DNA of 64,000 nt from JARIHD01 sp035758825 (lineage in GTDB: Bacteria > Patescibacteriota > Saccharimonadia > Saccharimonadales > UBA4665). A program made the translations under genes and the position numbers. Shown piece by piece: positions 7,875 to 17,609 of this stretch. The notes under the pieces were generated by a model that saw nothing but the letters and a program-made list of their open reading frames with translations, was not told the DNA's origin and ran no database searches. Location of the stretch: NCBI GenBank assembly GCA_035758825.1, contig DASTWA010000008.1, positions 1 to 64,000 on the forward strand, read 5' to 3'. Positions within the stretch are counted from its first letter, which is position 1; every line of letters begins with the position of its first letter.

Positions 7875-8492
7875 GTGCGAAACCGTATTCTGCTCATTGC
7901 AGGAGTCGTGGTCTTCGTTCTGACAGCAATTTTCTGGGGACCGAACATTCCAAAGGGCAGCACCGGGCCGGCAGTTGCCAGTCCGCCCTCACCTTCGGTA
8001 TCCGAACCCACCCGCCCAAGCCAAGCACTGCAAGAGCGAGCCGACCCGGACGAGCTCCTTGATGAGATTGACCTCAAGGAGGTTACGGACACCCCGTTCA
8101 AGAAGACAAGGCTATCGGCAGCCGGCAAGGATAAAAGCTACTACGAGCGATCGACGGTCTTTGTCTCGCAGGATACTGGCTACAAGCCGAACAGCGACAA
8201 CAAGCCCGTCAGCCTGATCCTCGGAAGCTGGGTAGACGATACAGCCGGCACGTACTTCAAGACCTTGGTCAACGAAGCCAAGGCCAGTAACAAGTACTAC
8301 GGCGGGCTGTACGTCCCCGAAGGAGATGCAGGCCCAGACGCCTTTTTGAGCCACGATGGCGTGCTGACTGCCCGCAAGGGACAGGTAATCATCCGGCTCG
8401 TCGCTCATGACGAAGGTCTCGCGGCACTGAACGACACCACCTTGACCACCCTGGCTGTCCGTGCTCTTAAGAGTATAAACACCGCAAACTGA
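7875..8492 (+). CDS. Hypothetical anchored or exported protein
   Basis: 205 residues with a GTG start. Residues 4-21 form one hydrophobic segment (ILLIAGVVVFVLTAIFW), followed by a Pro/Ser-rich linker and an acidic stretch, then a globular domain of about 130 residues ('KPVSLILGSWVDDTAGTYF') without a recognised family. Codon use is GC-ending like the 5603 gene. The layout, one N-terminal anchor then Pro-rich linker, also occurs in the 32325 gene. Confidence 0.7.
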   Translation: MRNRILLIAGVVVFVLTAIFWGPNIPKGSTGPAVASPPSPSVSEPTRPSQALQERADPDELLDEIDLKEVTDTPFKKTRLSAAGKDKSYYERSTVFVSQDTGYKPNSDNKPVSLILGSWVDDTAGTYFKTLVNEAKASNKYYGGLYVPEGDAGPDAFLSHDGVLTARKGQVIIRLVAHDEGLAALNDTTLTTLAVRALKSINTAN

Positions 8493-8517
8493 GTGGACTG
8501 ACTGGACTGACCAGTCA

Positions 8518-8575
8518 ACGCGAAGGCGAGGAGCCGTATTATGCAGCCCAGAGCTGCTCCTCCCCGCCTTCGCGT
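8518..8575 (+). repeat. Long inverted repeat after the 7875 gene
   Basis: 11-bp perfect outer stem (8518-8528 with 8565-8575) continued by a further 6 bp (8529-8534 with 8556-8561) after a small bulge. Confidence 0.7.
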
Positions 8576-8597
8576 CGTCCTCATCGCAATATTTTGA

Positions 8598-8621
8598 ACC
8601 TGGCAAACGCCAGGTCTTTTT
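8598..8621 (+). terminator. Intrinsic terminator
   Basis: ACCTGGC, 4-nt loop, GCCAGGT followed by CTTTTT. Ends transcription from the 7875 gene before aspA. Confidence 0.8.
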
Positions 8622-8700
8622 GTGCTTTCTCTCTGTTGTCAAAAATGATTAAGTGACTTTTATCACATTCATTTGCTATGTGCGGGAACATACTGTGGGC

Positions 8701-10215
8701 ATGAAAAAACCAGAACATCGAATTGAACACGATCTTCTAGGAGACCGCGAAGTACCAATTAACGCCTACTACGGCGTACATACGCTGCGAGCAACAGAGA
8801 ACTTTCCTATTACCGGGGCCTCGGTGCAAATTTATCCGACCTTTATCGCTGCCATCGCTTACATTAAAGAGGCCTGCGCCGTTACCAATAACCGCCTTGG
8901 CTTATTGGACGATGAGCGTACGATGGCTATCGCCAAGGCATGTCGCGAAGTGCGAAGCGGTAAACTCCATGAGCACTTCGTTGTCGACGTCATCCAGGGT
9001 GGCGCCGGAACTTCCATGAACATGAATGCTAACGAGGTTATTGCCAACCGCGCACTCGAAATTATGGGTCATCGGAGGGGTGAATACCAATACATCCACC
9101 CTTTGGACCACGTTAACATGAGCCAGAGCACCAACGACGTCTACCCTAGTGCCATCAAGGTTGCTCTGCGCTTTGAAGTCGATAAGCTTATAGCCGCCAT
9201 CGACACTTTGTACGCCGAATTCGACCAAAAGGCCCAAGAATTTGCACATATCCTCAAAATGGGGCGCACCCAATTGCAGGAAGCCGTGCCCATGACGCTG
9301 GGGCAGGAGTTTAGCACGTATGCGGGCATGCTGGCCAGCGATCGCAAGCGGCTGCTACGCGCCGCCCGTGCTGTCCAAGAGCTCAATATGGGCGCGACAG
9401 CCATCGGTACCGGAATCAATACGCTTCCCCAATATGCGCCCATGGTCTGTGAGGCGTTATCCAATGCTACAGGCTATAACTTCACCAAAGCCACTAACCT
9501 CATAGAATCAACCCAAGATATGGGAGCCTTCGTTGAGCTTTCAGGTTCGCTCCGGCAAATGGCCGTCAAGATTTCAAAAATATGCAACGACCTCCGGCTT
9601 TTGTCGTCTGGTCCCCGGGCCGGCTTGGGCGAGATCAACCTGCCCGCAGTCCAGGCCGGATCGAGCATCATGCCCGGCAAAATAAATCCGGTTATTCCGG
9701 AGGTTGTAAACCAGGTTGCCTTTGAGGTCATTGGCAACGACGTTACAATTTCCTTTGCTGCCGAAGCGGGGCAGCTCCAGCTAAATGCTTTTGAGCCGGT
9801 CATCGCCTACAACTTGCTTAACAGCCTGATCTATATGCGGCAAGGCTGTCTGACCCTTGCCCAAAACTGCGTCCGCGGCATTACCGCAAACCAGGAGTTA
9901 CTCAAGCGGACCGTCGCCAACTCCGTAGGTATTGTAACCGCCCTCAATCCTCACATCGGCTATGCCAATGCCAGCGCCGTCGCAAAAGAGGCAACCCAGA
10001 CTGGCAAAGGAGTTAGCGAAACCGTCATCGGTATGGGGCTCATGACCCAGGCCGAGCTTGACGAGATCCTTCGCCCCGAAATACTGACCGCACCCCACCT
10101 TAGCCCCGTGCCCAAAAATAAATCGGCTTCCAAGAACACGCCCGCCAAAGAACGACCGCGCAAATCAAAGCCAGCATCTACCGCCGTAGTCCAGCGCCAA
10201 CCGACTGCCAATTAA
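8701..10215 (+). CDS. aspA: Aspartate ammonia-lyase
   Basis: 504 residues from ATG 8701; a CATACT -10 ends 6 nt before it, suggesting a leaderless mRNA. The fumarase/aspartase signature GSSIMPGKINP is near residue 320 and 'AYYGVHTLRA' at the N-terminus favours aspartase (aspartate to fumarate and ammonia) over fumarase; 'MSQSTNDVYPSA' and 'GRTQLQEAVP' are further active-site segments. The last ~35 residues form a Lys/Pro/Ala-rich tail beyond the family's usual end. Its 3' end overlaps the convergent CapA-like gene by 38 bp. Confidence 0.92.
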   Translation: MKKPEHRIEHDLLGDREVPINAYYGVHTLRATENFPITGASVQIYPTFIAAIAYIKEACAVTNNRLGLLDDERTMAIAKACREVRSGKLHEHFVVDVIQGGAGTSMNMNANEVIANRALEIMGHRRGEYQYIHPLDHVNMSQSTNDVYPSAIKVALRFEVDKLIAAIDTLYAEFDQKAQEFAHILKMGRTQLQEAVPMTLGQEFSTYAGMLASDRKRLLRAARAVQELNMGATAIGTGINTLPQYAPMVCEALSNATGYNFTKATNLIESTQDMGAFVELSGSLRQMAVKISKICNDLRLLSSGPRAGLGEINLPAVQAGSSIMPGKINPVIPEVVNQVAFEVIGNDVTISFAAEAGQLQLNAFEPVIAYNLLNSLIYMRQGCLTLAQNCVRGITANQELLKRTVANSVGIVTALNPHIGYANASAVAKEATQTGKGVSETVIGMGLMTQAELDEILRPEILTAPHLSPVPKNKSASKNTPAKERPRKSKPASTAVVQRQPTAN

Positions 10216-11389
10216 GGCGGTCCAATACCAACTGGTCAAGGGCGTCATCTGCCGGATGTGTCTGGTACCCGCTCAGATCAACTCCCTGCGCTTGGTATGC
10301 AAACACGAACGAAGGACGCTTTAGGGATAGCCGTTTAGCACGTGCTAAGCAAGTATCCCTAAACGTACGGCAAGACTTGGCCAGGTATGTCAACTTGCTT
10401 GCCTCCAGAGCGTTGACTCGGGTTTGTATCGCCATGCTAATGGCCGCACCACGTGAGGTTTCCCCCGGCCGCTGGTCGAACATAAAATTGCCGAGCGAAT
10501 ATGCAATCAGTCTCCCCTTGTAGGTCTCAGCGGGCTGCACCCAATGCGGATGTCCGCCGATTACCGCTTGGGCGCCATTATCGATCATCGAACGGTATAA
10601 ACCCTGGCGGACGGTATCGACCTTCGCGGTATATTCGCTGCCCATATGCACAATAGCGATGACTGGCATATATTTGGCATACTCACGAATTTGGTCTATC
10701 GCTCCGGCGGGCGGCTGGACTGACAGGCCATGGTAGCCGCAAAAGGCCACTGGTATCTCTGCCGCTTGTCCGGCGTCCCTGGCCTTGGTCAATGTGGCCG
10801 GCAAAGACAGGACTTCACAAACGTCTCTTAATATTGTCGAGTCGTAGTGCCCGAAATATTGGATTCCTTGGGCTTCCAGCGCCTGCCGGGTGGCGTCCAG
10901 CCCGCGCTGCCCACCCTGGTTGCCTGTATGGTTGTTGGCAAGCGACACGCCCGTAAACCATTTGGCAAACTCCGGCAGGTACGACGAGGGACAATTAAAC
11001 AATAACTTCTGCACTTCAAGAGTGTAGGGCTGCACGACGCCTGGAACCGAAGGGCATTCCAGATTACCGATCCAGGCGTCATAGCGTTCCCGGCCGAATT
11101 CACTTAACCGCGCAAAAGGGTACGCTTCTTTGAGTGAACTGGCTTGTGCCCGTTTGTTTATAGCGCGGCCCCAGTAAATGTCACCGACAAATAGCAAGTC
11201 GCTCTCTATTGTCACATCTGTTACTCTGGATGTACCCTCAGACGTACGCACAGGGCTTGCCTGTGATGGTTTACTTTGCCTTAGCGGGGACTGGCCCGCC
11301 CAAACTACGGCAGCGGCTCCGGCAAATATGAGTGCGACAATAAGTGTCCTATGGCCACGCCTTCTAACCGCCCCCGCTCTATGGTTCAT
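10178..11389 (-). CDS. CapA-family metallophosphatase-like protein
   Basis: 403 residues from ATG 11389. A signal-anchor (RTLIVALIFAGAAAVVWAG) is followed by the CapA/PGA-cap fold: 'LLFVGDIYWGR', 'NLECPSV', 'SLANNHTGNQGGQRG', 'VIGGHPHWVQP' and 'YSLGNFMFDQ', which carry the expected metal ligands. CapA proteins take part in poly-gamma-glutamate or other cell-envelope polymer handling; the substrate here is unknown. No other poly-glutamate genes are nearby. A TATACT -10 lies 6 nt before the ATG (leaderless). Confidence 0.85.
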   Translation of the reverse strand: MNHRAGAVRRRGHRTLIVALIFAGAAAVVWAGQSPLRQSKPSQASPVRTSEGTSRVTDVTIESDLLFVGDIYWGRAINKRAQASSLKEAYPFARLSEFGRERYDAWIGNLECPSVPGVVQPYTLEVQKLLFNCPSSYLPEFAKWFTGVSLANNHTGNQGGQRGLDATRQALEAQGIQYFGHYDSTILRDVCEVLSLPATLTKARDAGQAAEIPVAFCGYHGLSVQPPAGAIDQIREYAKYMPVIAIVHMGSEYTAKVDTVRQGLYRSMIDNGAQAVIGGHPHWVQPAETYKGRLIAYSLGNFMFDQRPGETSRGAAISMAIQTRVNALEASKLTYLAKSCRTFRDTCLARAKRLSLKRPSFVFAYQAQGVDLSGYQTHPADDALDQLVLDRLNWQSVGAGLRR

Positions 11390-11465
11390 GCCAACAGTAT
11401 ATGTCACAATCCATATGCTCTGACAAGTCTGTTACGATACATAGGTAACCATGCAAGGAGGGCCT

Positions 11466-11906
11466 ATGAACATAGCAAGTACGGGAATCGATGCAAAAGG
11501 AAGCGTTCTGACGGATTACACCGCCGACGGACGCAATGTTAACCCGCCGGTAACTCTTTCGGAGGTTCCGGACGGCACCCAAAGCCTTATGCTGATCATG
11601 GATGACAAAGACGCGCCAAACGGCCGATTTGTGCACTGGCTCGTCTATGACCTGCCCGCCTCAACGCTCCAAATATTGGAGGATCAGACGCCGGCCGCTG
11701 CCAAGTGTGCGATCAATGACTTTGGCAAGCCGGGCTATGGTGGCCCGCAGCCGCCATCAGGCACGCATCATTATCGTCTTCGGGTTGTGGCGCTAGACAC
11801 TATGCTTGGCCTTTCGGACAACGCTCCGCACCAGCAAGTAGAACAAGCAGCCGAGGGCCACATAATCGAATCTGCCGAAATAGTCGGAACCTACAGCGCT
11901 GCCTAA
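11466..11906 (+). CDS. YbhB/YbcL (PEBP) family protein
   Basis: 146 residues, ATG 11466 with a textbook AGGAGG 4 nt upstream. The phosphatidylethanolamine-binding-protein signatures are present: 'LMLIMDDKDAP', 'FVHWLVYDLP', 'YGGPQPPSGTHHYRLRV'. Bacterial PEBP proteins bind small anionic ligands; their cellular role is poorly defined. Single-gene unit. Confidence 0.9.
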   Translation: MNIASTGIDAKGSVLTDYTADGRNVNPPVTLSEVPDGTQSLMLIMDDKDAPNGRFVHWLVYDLPASTLQILEDQTPAAAKCAINDFGKPGYGGPQPPSGTHHYRLRVVALDTMLGLSDNAPHQQVEQAAEGHIIESAEIVGTYSAA

Positions 11907-11961
11907 GACTTTGGCGTAAAAAATGTAGCCCAATACGCGATGGCCCTGTATCATAATTGAG

Positions 11962-12627
11962 ATGATACCTACCGAAACCAGACTCATCCTTGCCAGCCAG
12001 TCCTCCCGTCGTAAGGAACTGCTTAACGGCATGGGCCTCGAAAACCAGTACAAAATAATTCCGAGCAATTACGAGGAAGTCCTCGACAATGCCCGCAGCC
12101 CTAAGGAAGTCGCCCAAGAGTTGGGCTACGGCAAGGCCCTCTGGGTAGCCAAGCGAAACCCGGGTGCCTGGGTTATAGGCTCTGACACTATTGTGACTAT
12201 TGACGGCAAGCAACTGGGCAAGGCGGCAGACCTCGCCGAAGCCCGTAAAATGCTCAAGATGCTGGCTGGCATGACCAGTACCGTGACCACTTCGGTCGTA
12301 CTCGTCAGGATGACCCAAGGCGACAACAATAGCGATATTATCAAGCACTATATCGGCTGCGAAGAGGTTACTGTTAACTTTAAGCCATACGACAAGGCAG
12401 ACATGGAAGCATACCTGGCAACCGGTGATTGGCAGGACAAAGCCGGCGCCTATGGCATCCAGAGCGGCGCCCACCAGCTGATTGATTCAATCGAGGGCAA
12501 CTACGACACGATAATCGGACTCCCCACTCACACGCTGGCCGATTTCTTGGCACAGATTGGCGTCCAAGCCAAACCGGTCTCGTTAGTGGCGCCTGTTCCA
12601 CAGAAGCCTCGGCCTATTCATCTGTAG
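11962..12627 (+). CDS. maf: Maf-family nucleoside triphosphate pyrophosphatase
   Basis: 221 residues. The N-terminal 'LILASQSSRRKELL' loop, 'VIGSDTIV' and 'DKAGAYGIQS' are the Maf signature segments. Maf proteins hydrolyse non-canonical or methylated NTPs to NMPs and PPi. TATCAT (11949-11954) lies 7 nt upstream of the ATG and there is no Shine-Dalgarno, so the mRNA is probably leaderless. Confidence 0.92.
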   Translation: MIPTETRLILASQSSRRKELLNGMGLENQYKIIPSNYEEVLDNARSPKEVAQELGYGKALWVAKRNPGAWVIGSDTIVTIDGKQLGKAADLAEARKMLKMLAGMTSTVTTSVVLVRMTQGDNNSDIIKHYIGCEEVTVNFKPYDKADMEAYLATGDWQDKAGAYGIQSGAHQLIDSIEGNYDTIIGLPTHTLADFLAQIGVQAKPVSLVAPVPQKPRPIHL

Positions 12628-12746
12628 CTGTGTGATTTGACGCATATATTTATACCGGAAGTGGGGCCATAATACGGTTGTGCTTAGAGCTCCTGTGAGC
12701 TTATAATAAGTTTGTATAATTGCATTTAATGCCGGTAAAGAGGGTG

Positions 12747-13961
12747 ATGAGGATATTGATGCTTGGGTGGGAATTGCCGCCCCACAATAGCGGTGGTCTG
12801 GGAGTTGCATGTTATCAGCTCTGTAAGGCACTCTCCAAAAAAGGCGCCGACATAGAATTTGTTCTTCCATATACCGCCGACCACAGCGAGATTAATTTTA
12901 TGCGAATTAATGCGGCGCATCCGCAAAATGTCGAGAAGGTACTTAAATCCGGCATCGCTTATGACAGCTTCAAATACATCAAAAGCACCGGCGAAGTCGA
13001 ATGGGTCGACATCTTTGGACAGGCCTCACTGTACGAAGACGCCGTTGGCCGCATTGCGCAACTGGCCGAGTTCGATGTCATCCACGCTCACGACTGGCTA
13101 ACGGCCAGGGCCGCCATACGAGCCAAAATGCTAACTGGCAAGCCACTTATTGTCCACTTCCACTCAGTAGAAGCTGACCGTTCCGGTCACCCAATGGGGG
13201 GTAATCCGTACGTTCGCGAGATCGAAAGCTTAGCCCTATTGATCGCCGATAAAGTTATTGCCGTCAGCGAACACACCAAACAAGCAATTATCCGCGAATA
13301 TGCCATACCTGCCGACAAGATCGAGGTAGTCTATAACCACAGCGATCCGGCGACACTCATCCCCGAAGAGGGCGATAATGCATACCACTACCTGACAGAG
13401 ATGCGCAAATGTGGATTCCGCGTGATTGTAAGCGTCGGTCGCCTGACCGTCCAAAAAGGGCTGCCAAACCTCCTCAATGCCTTCCAGATGGTCGTCGAAC
13501 GCGAAGCAAAAGCCTTCCTGCTGATAGTCGGCTCAGGCGAACAGCGTAACGAGCTCATCCAGCAGGCGGCCGATCTTGGCATCGGCGCCAATGTCTTGTT
13601 TACCGGCTTTTTGCGCGGCAAGCAATGGCGCGACGCCTACGGGGTTGCGGACCTGTTCGTGATGCCATCTGTATCAGAACCCTTCGGCCTTACGGCTCTC
13701 GAAGCCATTGGCTATGGCACGCCGGTGCTTATCAGCAAACAGTCCGGCGTTGCCGAAGTAATCCGCAATGCTATGAAGGTTGACTTTTGGGATATTCACG
13801 AAATGGCCAACAAAATGGTTGCCATCGTCCAGAATGACGCCTTGCGGGACGAACTCCATGCTAACTCGTTCCAGGAGTACATGAGCCACAGCTGGGACGA
13901 ATCGGCGGACAAGCTGATCGGCATTTACCAAAAACACCACGCACAAAAGGTCGCCGCATGA
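12747..13961 (+). CDS. GT4 glycosyltransferase, glycogen/starch synthase-like
   Basis: 404 residues from ATG 12747, preceded by AGAGGGTG; an upstream ATG at 12729 is possible. The N-terminal domain begins 'MRILMLGWELPPHNSGGLG' and contains 'VIHAHDWLTA'; the C-terminal domain has 'VSVGRLTVQKG' and the nucleotide-sugar loop 'SEPFGLTALEAIGYGTPVL'. This is the GT-B fold of family GT4. Its stop overlaps the GH57 start (ATGA), and a GH15 gene follows the same way, so an alpha-1,4-glucan synthesis role is the natural reading. Promoter TATAAT boxes lie at about 12700-12719. Confidence 0.85.
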   Translation: MRILMLGWELPPHNSGGLGVACYQLCKALSKKGADIEFVLPYTADHSEINFMRINAAHPQNVEKVLKSGIAYDSFKYIKSTGEVEWVDIFGQASLYEDAVGRIAQLAEFDVIHAHDWLTARAAIRAKMLTGKPLIVHFHSVEADRSGHPMGGNPYVREIESLALLIADKVIAVSEHTKQAIIREYAIPADKIEVVYNHSDPATLIPEEGDNAYHYLTEMRKCGFRVIVSVGRLTVQKGLPNLLNAFQMVVEREAKAFLLIVGSGEQRNELIQQAADLGIGANVLFTGFLRGKQWRDAYGVADLFVMPSVSEPFGLTALEAIGYGTPVLISKQSGVAEVIRNAMKVDFWDIHEMANKMVAIVQNDALRDELHANSFQEYMSHSWDESADKLIGIYQKHHAQKVAA

Positions 13962-15166
13962 CGAAGGCAATTGTCCTCTATCTGCACGTCCACCAGCCAT
14001 TCCGGGTACGGCACTACTCAATTTTTGACGTGGCCAATAACCACAACTACTTCGAGGCAGACTACCAGGACAGGACCAATAACGAGCGTATCGTCCACAA
14101 GGTGGCCGAAAAATCATACTTGCCCGCTAACCGCCATTTATTGCAGATGCTTAACGAGCACCCCGAATTCCGTCTGAGTATGTCCATTACCGGCACCATC
14201 ATCGAACAGCTCGAACGATGGGCGCCGGACGTGCTGCAATCCTTCAGGGATCTGACCAATACCGGACGCGTCGAAATCGTTGCCGAAACATACCACCACA
14301 GCCTGGCGTTCTTCTACTCAAAGAGCGAGTTCGAGGCTCAGGTTAAAATGCACGAACAAAAAGTCCAAGACATATTCGGCCAGACGCCCAAAGTTTTCCG
14401 CAATACAGAACTATCCTACAACAACGACATCGCTTATTGGGCCGACAAAGCCGGCTACAAAGGCGTCCTGGCCGAAGGCTGGGATAATATCCTGGGTTGG
14501 CGCAGCCCTAACTTCGTATACCGGCCGTCGTACACCGACAACATCCGCCTGCTGATGAAAAACTACAAGCTGAGCGACGACATCGCCTTTCGTTTTGGCG
14601 ACCGCAATTGGTCTGGATGGCCTCTGACCGCCGACAAATTTGCCCACTGGCTTAATAGCACGCAGGATGCCGACGTGTTTAACCTCTTTATGGACTACGA
14701 GACGTTCGGCGAACACCAGTGGCACGAATCGGGCATCTTCGATTTTCTGCAGCACTTGCCCAACGAGTGGCTCAAGCAGGGCGGGAACACCTTTATGACC
14801 GTCAGCGAAGCGATTGATGCCTTTAAGCCCGTCGACTATGTCGACGCGCCCTACACCATTACCTGGGCAGATACCGAACGCGACCTGAGCGCCTGGCTAG
14901 GCAACAGCATGCAGACATCGGCTATAATAAAATTGTACGAACTCGAGGCTAAGATTATGCAAACGGGCGATCTGCAACTTATCGACGATTGGCGCAAGCT
15001 CCAGACTTCTGATCATTTTTATTACATGTGCACCAAATGGTTCAACGATGGCGATATCCACGCCTACTTTAGCCCATACGAGAATCCCTACGACGCCTTT
15101 ATTGCCTTTATGAACGCCTATCACGATTTGCGCTGGCGTCTTGTGCAGAAAGGCGTGAGCCTATGA
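13958..15166 (+). CDS. Glycoside hydrolase family 57 (alpha-amylase-like)
   Basis: 402 residues, start overlapping the previous stop by 4 nt. GH57 landmarks: 'LYLHVHQPFR' at the start, 'SMSITGTIIEQL', the nucleophile region 'FRNTELSYNND' (Glu near residue 150) and the acid/base region 'LFMDYETFGEH' (Asp near 247). GH57 enzymes cleave or transfer alpha-glucans. There is no signal peptide, so it acts in the cytoplasm on internal glucan. Middle gene of the glucan operon. Confidence 0.92.
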   Translation: MTKAIVLYLHVHQPFRVRHYSIFDVANNHNYFEADYQDRTNNERIVHKVAEKSYLPANRHLLQMLNEHPEFRLSMSITGTIIEQLERWAPDVLQSFRDLTNTGRVEIVAETYHHSLAFFYSKSEFEAQVKMHEQKVQDIFGQTPKVFRNTELSYNNDIAYWADKAGYKGVLAEGWDNILGWRSPNFVYRPSYTDNIRLLMKNYKLSDDIAFRFGDRNWSGWPLTADKFAHWLNSTQDADVFNLFMDYETFGEHQWHESGIFDFLQHLPNEWLKQGGNTFMTVSEAIDAFKPVDYVDAPYTITWADTERDLSAWLGNSMQTSAIIKLYELEAKIMQTGDLQLIDDWRKLQTSDHFYYMCTKWFNDGDIHAYFSPYENPYDAFIAFMNAYHDLRWRLVQKGVSL

Positions 15167-17109
15167 GCCAAGGCCGTCCTGTAATGCTCGGCAATGGTGG
15201 GCTCACTGTCGGCATCGACGAATATGGCCTGGTTCACGACTTTTACTACCCCTACGTCGGACTGGACAATCTTACCAACGCCCGCAGCATGCGTCATAAG
15301 GTCGGCGTCTGGGTCGATGGCACCTTTAGCTGGCTAGATGATGGCAGTTGGAACATTGCCGTCGACTTTAGTGCCGATGCGTTAACCAGTAATATTGTGG
15401 CCAAACACGGCAGCTCAGGCATAACTCTTACCTTTACCGATTTTGTTGATAGCGAGTTTAACGGTTTTTGCCGCCGCATTGACATCGCCAATATGTCCGA
15501 CGGCTACCGTGATATTCGCCTCTTTACTCACCAGGTATTTCAGATATCGCGTGCAGGACGGGCCGACACGGCGATGTTCGTACCCGACGAGAATTACATC
15601 CTGGACTATAAGGGGCGCTGTGCGTTGCTTATCTACGGTCAGAACGAACGAGGCGAAATATACGACCAATTCGCTTGCGGCAATTATGGCATCGAGGGCA
15701 AGGATGGCACGTATCGTGACGCCGAAGACGGCGACCTTTCTAACCATCCTGTGGAGCATGGCGGCGTCGACTCGGTACTGCGCTTCCCTGTCGGTTTGGC
15801 GCCAGGAGACAAGACGCATGTCGATTATTGGATTGTGGCAGCCGACTCGCAGTTTTCGGCCGAAAAGATTCACCACCGTTTTTTGAGCGAAGGTATCGAA
15901 CACCGCCTCCAAATGACTCGGCAGTACTGGAGCACTTGGCTGGCCAAAGCCTCGGGGACAATCAATACACTGGACGGAAAATACCACGACATAGTCAAAA
16001 AATCCCTGATGGTCATCAAGGTCCACTGTGATCGGCGCGGCGGCATTGTTGCTAGCTGTGATTCATCCATTTACAACTATGGCCGTGACTATTACAGCTA
16101 CGTCTGGCCCAGGGATGCGGCATTTGCCGTATGGCCGCTCATCCGTCTGGGCTACAAAGATGAAGCCCGCAAATTATTCGAATTTTGTCGTGATATTCTG
16201 ACTACCGATGGCTATCTGATGCACAAATACCAGCCTGACCGGGCTATTGGAAGCACCTGGCATCCGCTCGTACACGGCAAACGCGCCGAGCTAGCTATCC
16301 AGGAGGACGAAACCGCCGTCATTGTCTACATGCTCGGCGAGTACTACGACTACAGCGGAGACAAAGAATTCGTCTTTAGCCTTTACAATACGCTCGTCCA
16401 GCCCGCAGCTAATTTTATGGCCGGATTTATCGACGAGCAAACCAAGCTGCCTCATGCCAGTTACGATCTCTGGGAAGAGCGCTTTCTTACCAGCACTTAC
16501 ACCACGGCCGTGGTATATCAGGCGCTGTTGGTCGCGGCCGACTTTGCCGACGAGTTCGAGTATCCCGACGACGCTGTCCACTGGCGCAATGTCGCTGACC
16601 AGATACTGCAAAGCAGCAAAGTCTTTTACGACGACGGACGACAATTGCTTCGCAAAGGGTTCCTGCTTCAGCAAGACGGATCATTGAGTTTGGATAACCG
16701 TCTCGATATCTCTAGCTTGTATGGCGCGATGATGTTCCTGCCTTCAAACCCGTTCGATTCGGAACTCAGAAAAACAGCCGAAGCCATCGAAACTTTGTTG
16801 CTCGATAAAACGCCTTCGGGCGGCACACCCCGGTACGAGCGCGACAATTACTTTGCCATCAGCCAAGAGTTCCAGGGTAATCCATGGCATGTGACCACCT
16901 TATGGATGGCGCAGTACTACGCCCGGACCCAGCGGCTAGACCGAGCCAAGCACTACGTCGACTGGACAATTTCGCACGCATTGCCGAGTGGCATGTTGTC
17001 CGAGCAAGTACATCCGCAGACCGGCTATGTGCTCTCCATTACGCCATTGGTTTGGAGCCATGCCGAGCTGATAAACACCATTTTGGATATTACCAGGGTA
17101 AAACAATAG
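15163..17109 (+). CDS. Glycoside hydrolase family 15 (glucoamylase-like)
   Basis: 648 residues, start overlapping the GH57 stop by 4 nt (ATGA). The N-terminal beta-sandwich ('GNGGLTVGIDEYGLVHDFYY') precedes an (alpha/alpha)6 barrel with 'YSYVWPRDAAFAVWPL' (about 305-322) and the catalytic region 'IQEDETAVIVYMLGEYYDY'. Family members release glucose from alpha-glucan ends. No signal peptide. With GT4 and GH57 it forms a small store-and-mobilise glucan pathway; a terminator follows. Confidence 0.92.
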   Translation: MSQGRPVMLGNGGLTVGIDEYGLVHDFYYPYVGLDNLTNARSMRHKVGVWVDGTFSWLDDGSWNIAVDFSADALTSNIVAKHGSSGITLTFTDFVDSEFNGFCRRIDIANMSDGYRDIRLFTHQVFQISRAGRADTAMFVPDENYILDYKGRCALLIYGQNERGEIYDQFACGNYGIEGKDGTYRDAEDGDLSNHPVEHGGVDSVLRFPVGLAPGDKTHVDYWIVAADSQFSAEKIHHRFLSEGIEHRLQMTRQYWSTWLAKASGTINTLDGKYHDIVKKSLMVIKVHCDRRGGIVASCDSSIYNYGRDYYSYVWPRDAAFAVWPLIRLGYKDEARKLFEFCRDILTTDGYLMHKYQPDRAIGSTWHPLVHGKRAELAIQEDETAVIVYMLGEYYDYSGDKEFVFSLYNTLVQPAANFMAGFIDEQTKLPHASYDLWEERFLTSTYTTAVVYQALLVAADFADEFEYPDDAVHWRNVADQILQSSKVFYDDGRQLLRKGFLLQQDGSLSLDNRLDISSLYGAMMFLPSNPFDSELRKTAEAIETLLLDKTPSGGTPRYERDNYFAISQEFQGNPWHVTTLWMAQYYARTQRLDRAKHYVDWTISHALPSGMLSEQVHPQTGYVLSITPLVWSHAELINTILDITRVKQ

Positions 17110-17135
17110 GGTGCAAAAATGAACGACCATTAACA

Positions 17136-17162
17136 AAAGAGCCGGTAAAAAACCGGCTCTTT
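17136..17162 (+). terminator. Intrinsic terminator of the glucan operon
   Basis: AAAGAGCCGGT, 5-nt A-rich loop, ACCGGCTCTTT at 17136-17146 and 17152-17162. It also works on the minus strand for rpmG, which ends at 17180. Confidence 0.85.
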
Positions 17163-17179
17163 GCTTTGATTGAAGGTAT

Positions 17180-17380
17180 TTACCTTTTTGGCGCTTCGTT
17201 GCGGCCAAGGTTTTTCTTGGTCTCGACAAACAAGACATGCTTGCGCAGCTTCTTGCTGTACTTGCGAAGTTGCAGCTTCTCAGGGGTGTTCTGAGAGTTC
17301 TTGCTCGTGTAATAAATACGCTCGCCAGACTCTTCGCTGACCAAACCAACAATCTTACGCTTATCGCTTTTTTTAGCCAT
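17180..17380 (-). CDS. rpmG: 50S ribosomal protein L33
   Basis: 66 residues, longer than the usual 50-55 because of a basic C-terminal tail. 'IYYTSKNSQNTPEKLQLRKYSKKLRKH' class residues identify L33. All four zinc-ligand cysteines are absent (C-minus form). An AAAAGG site precedes the ATG. The tRNA-Thr gene lies 60 bp upstream on the same strand. Confidence 0.9.
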   Translation of the reverse strand: MAKKSDKRKIVGLVSEESGERIYYTSKNSQNTPEKLQLRKYSKKLRKHVLFVETKKNLGRNEAPKR

Positions 17381-17440
17381 AAAAATTACCTTTTATTCGT
17401 CAATCCCATTGATAATAACAGATTAGGATACATATGTAAA

Positions 17441-17515
<75 letters not shown>

Positions 17516-17609
17516 ATGTGTGCAACGGTGCTATTTTAGCGTATTTCGTCCGTTTTCTCAAGCGTTTAAGAGTGCGTATTGTCACACTGATCGTGCTATA
17601 CTTATTCAA

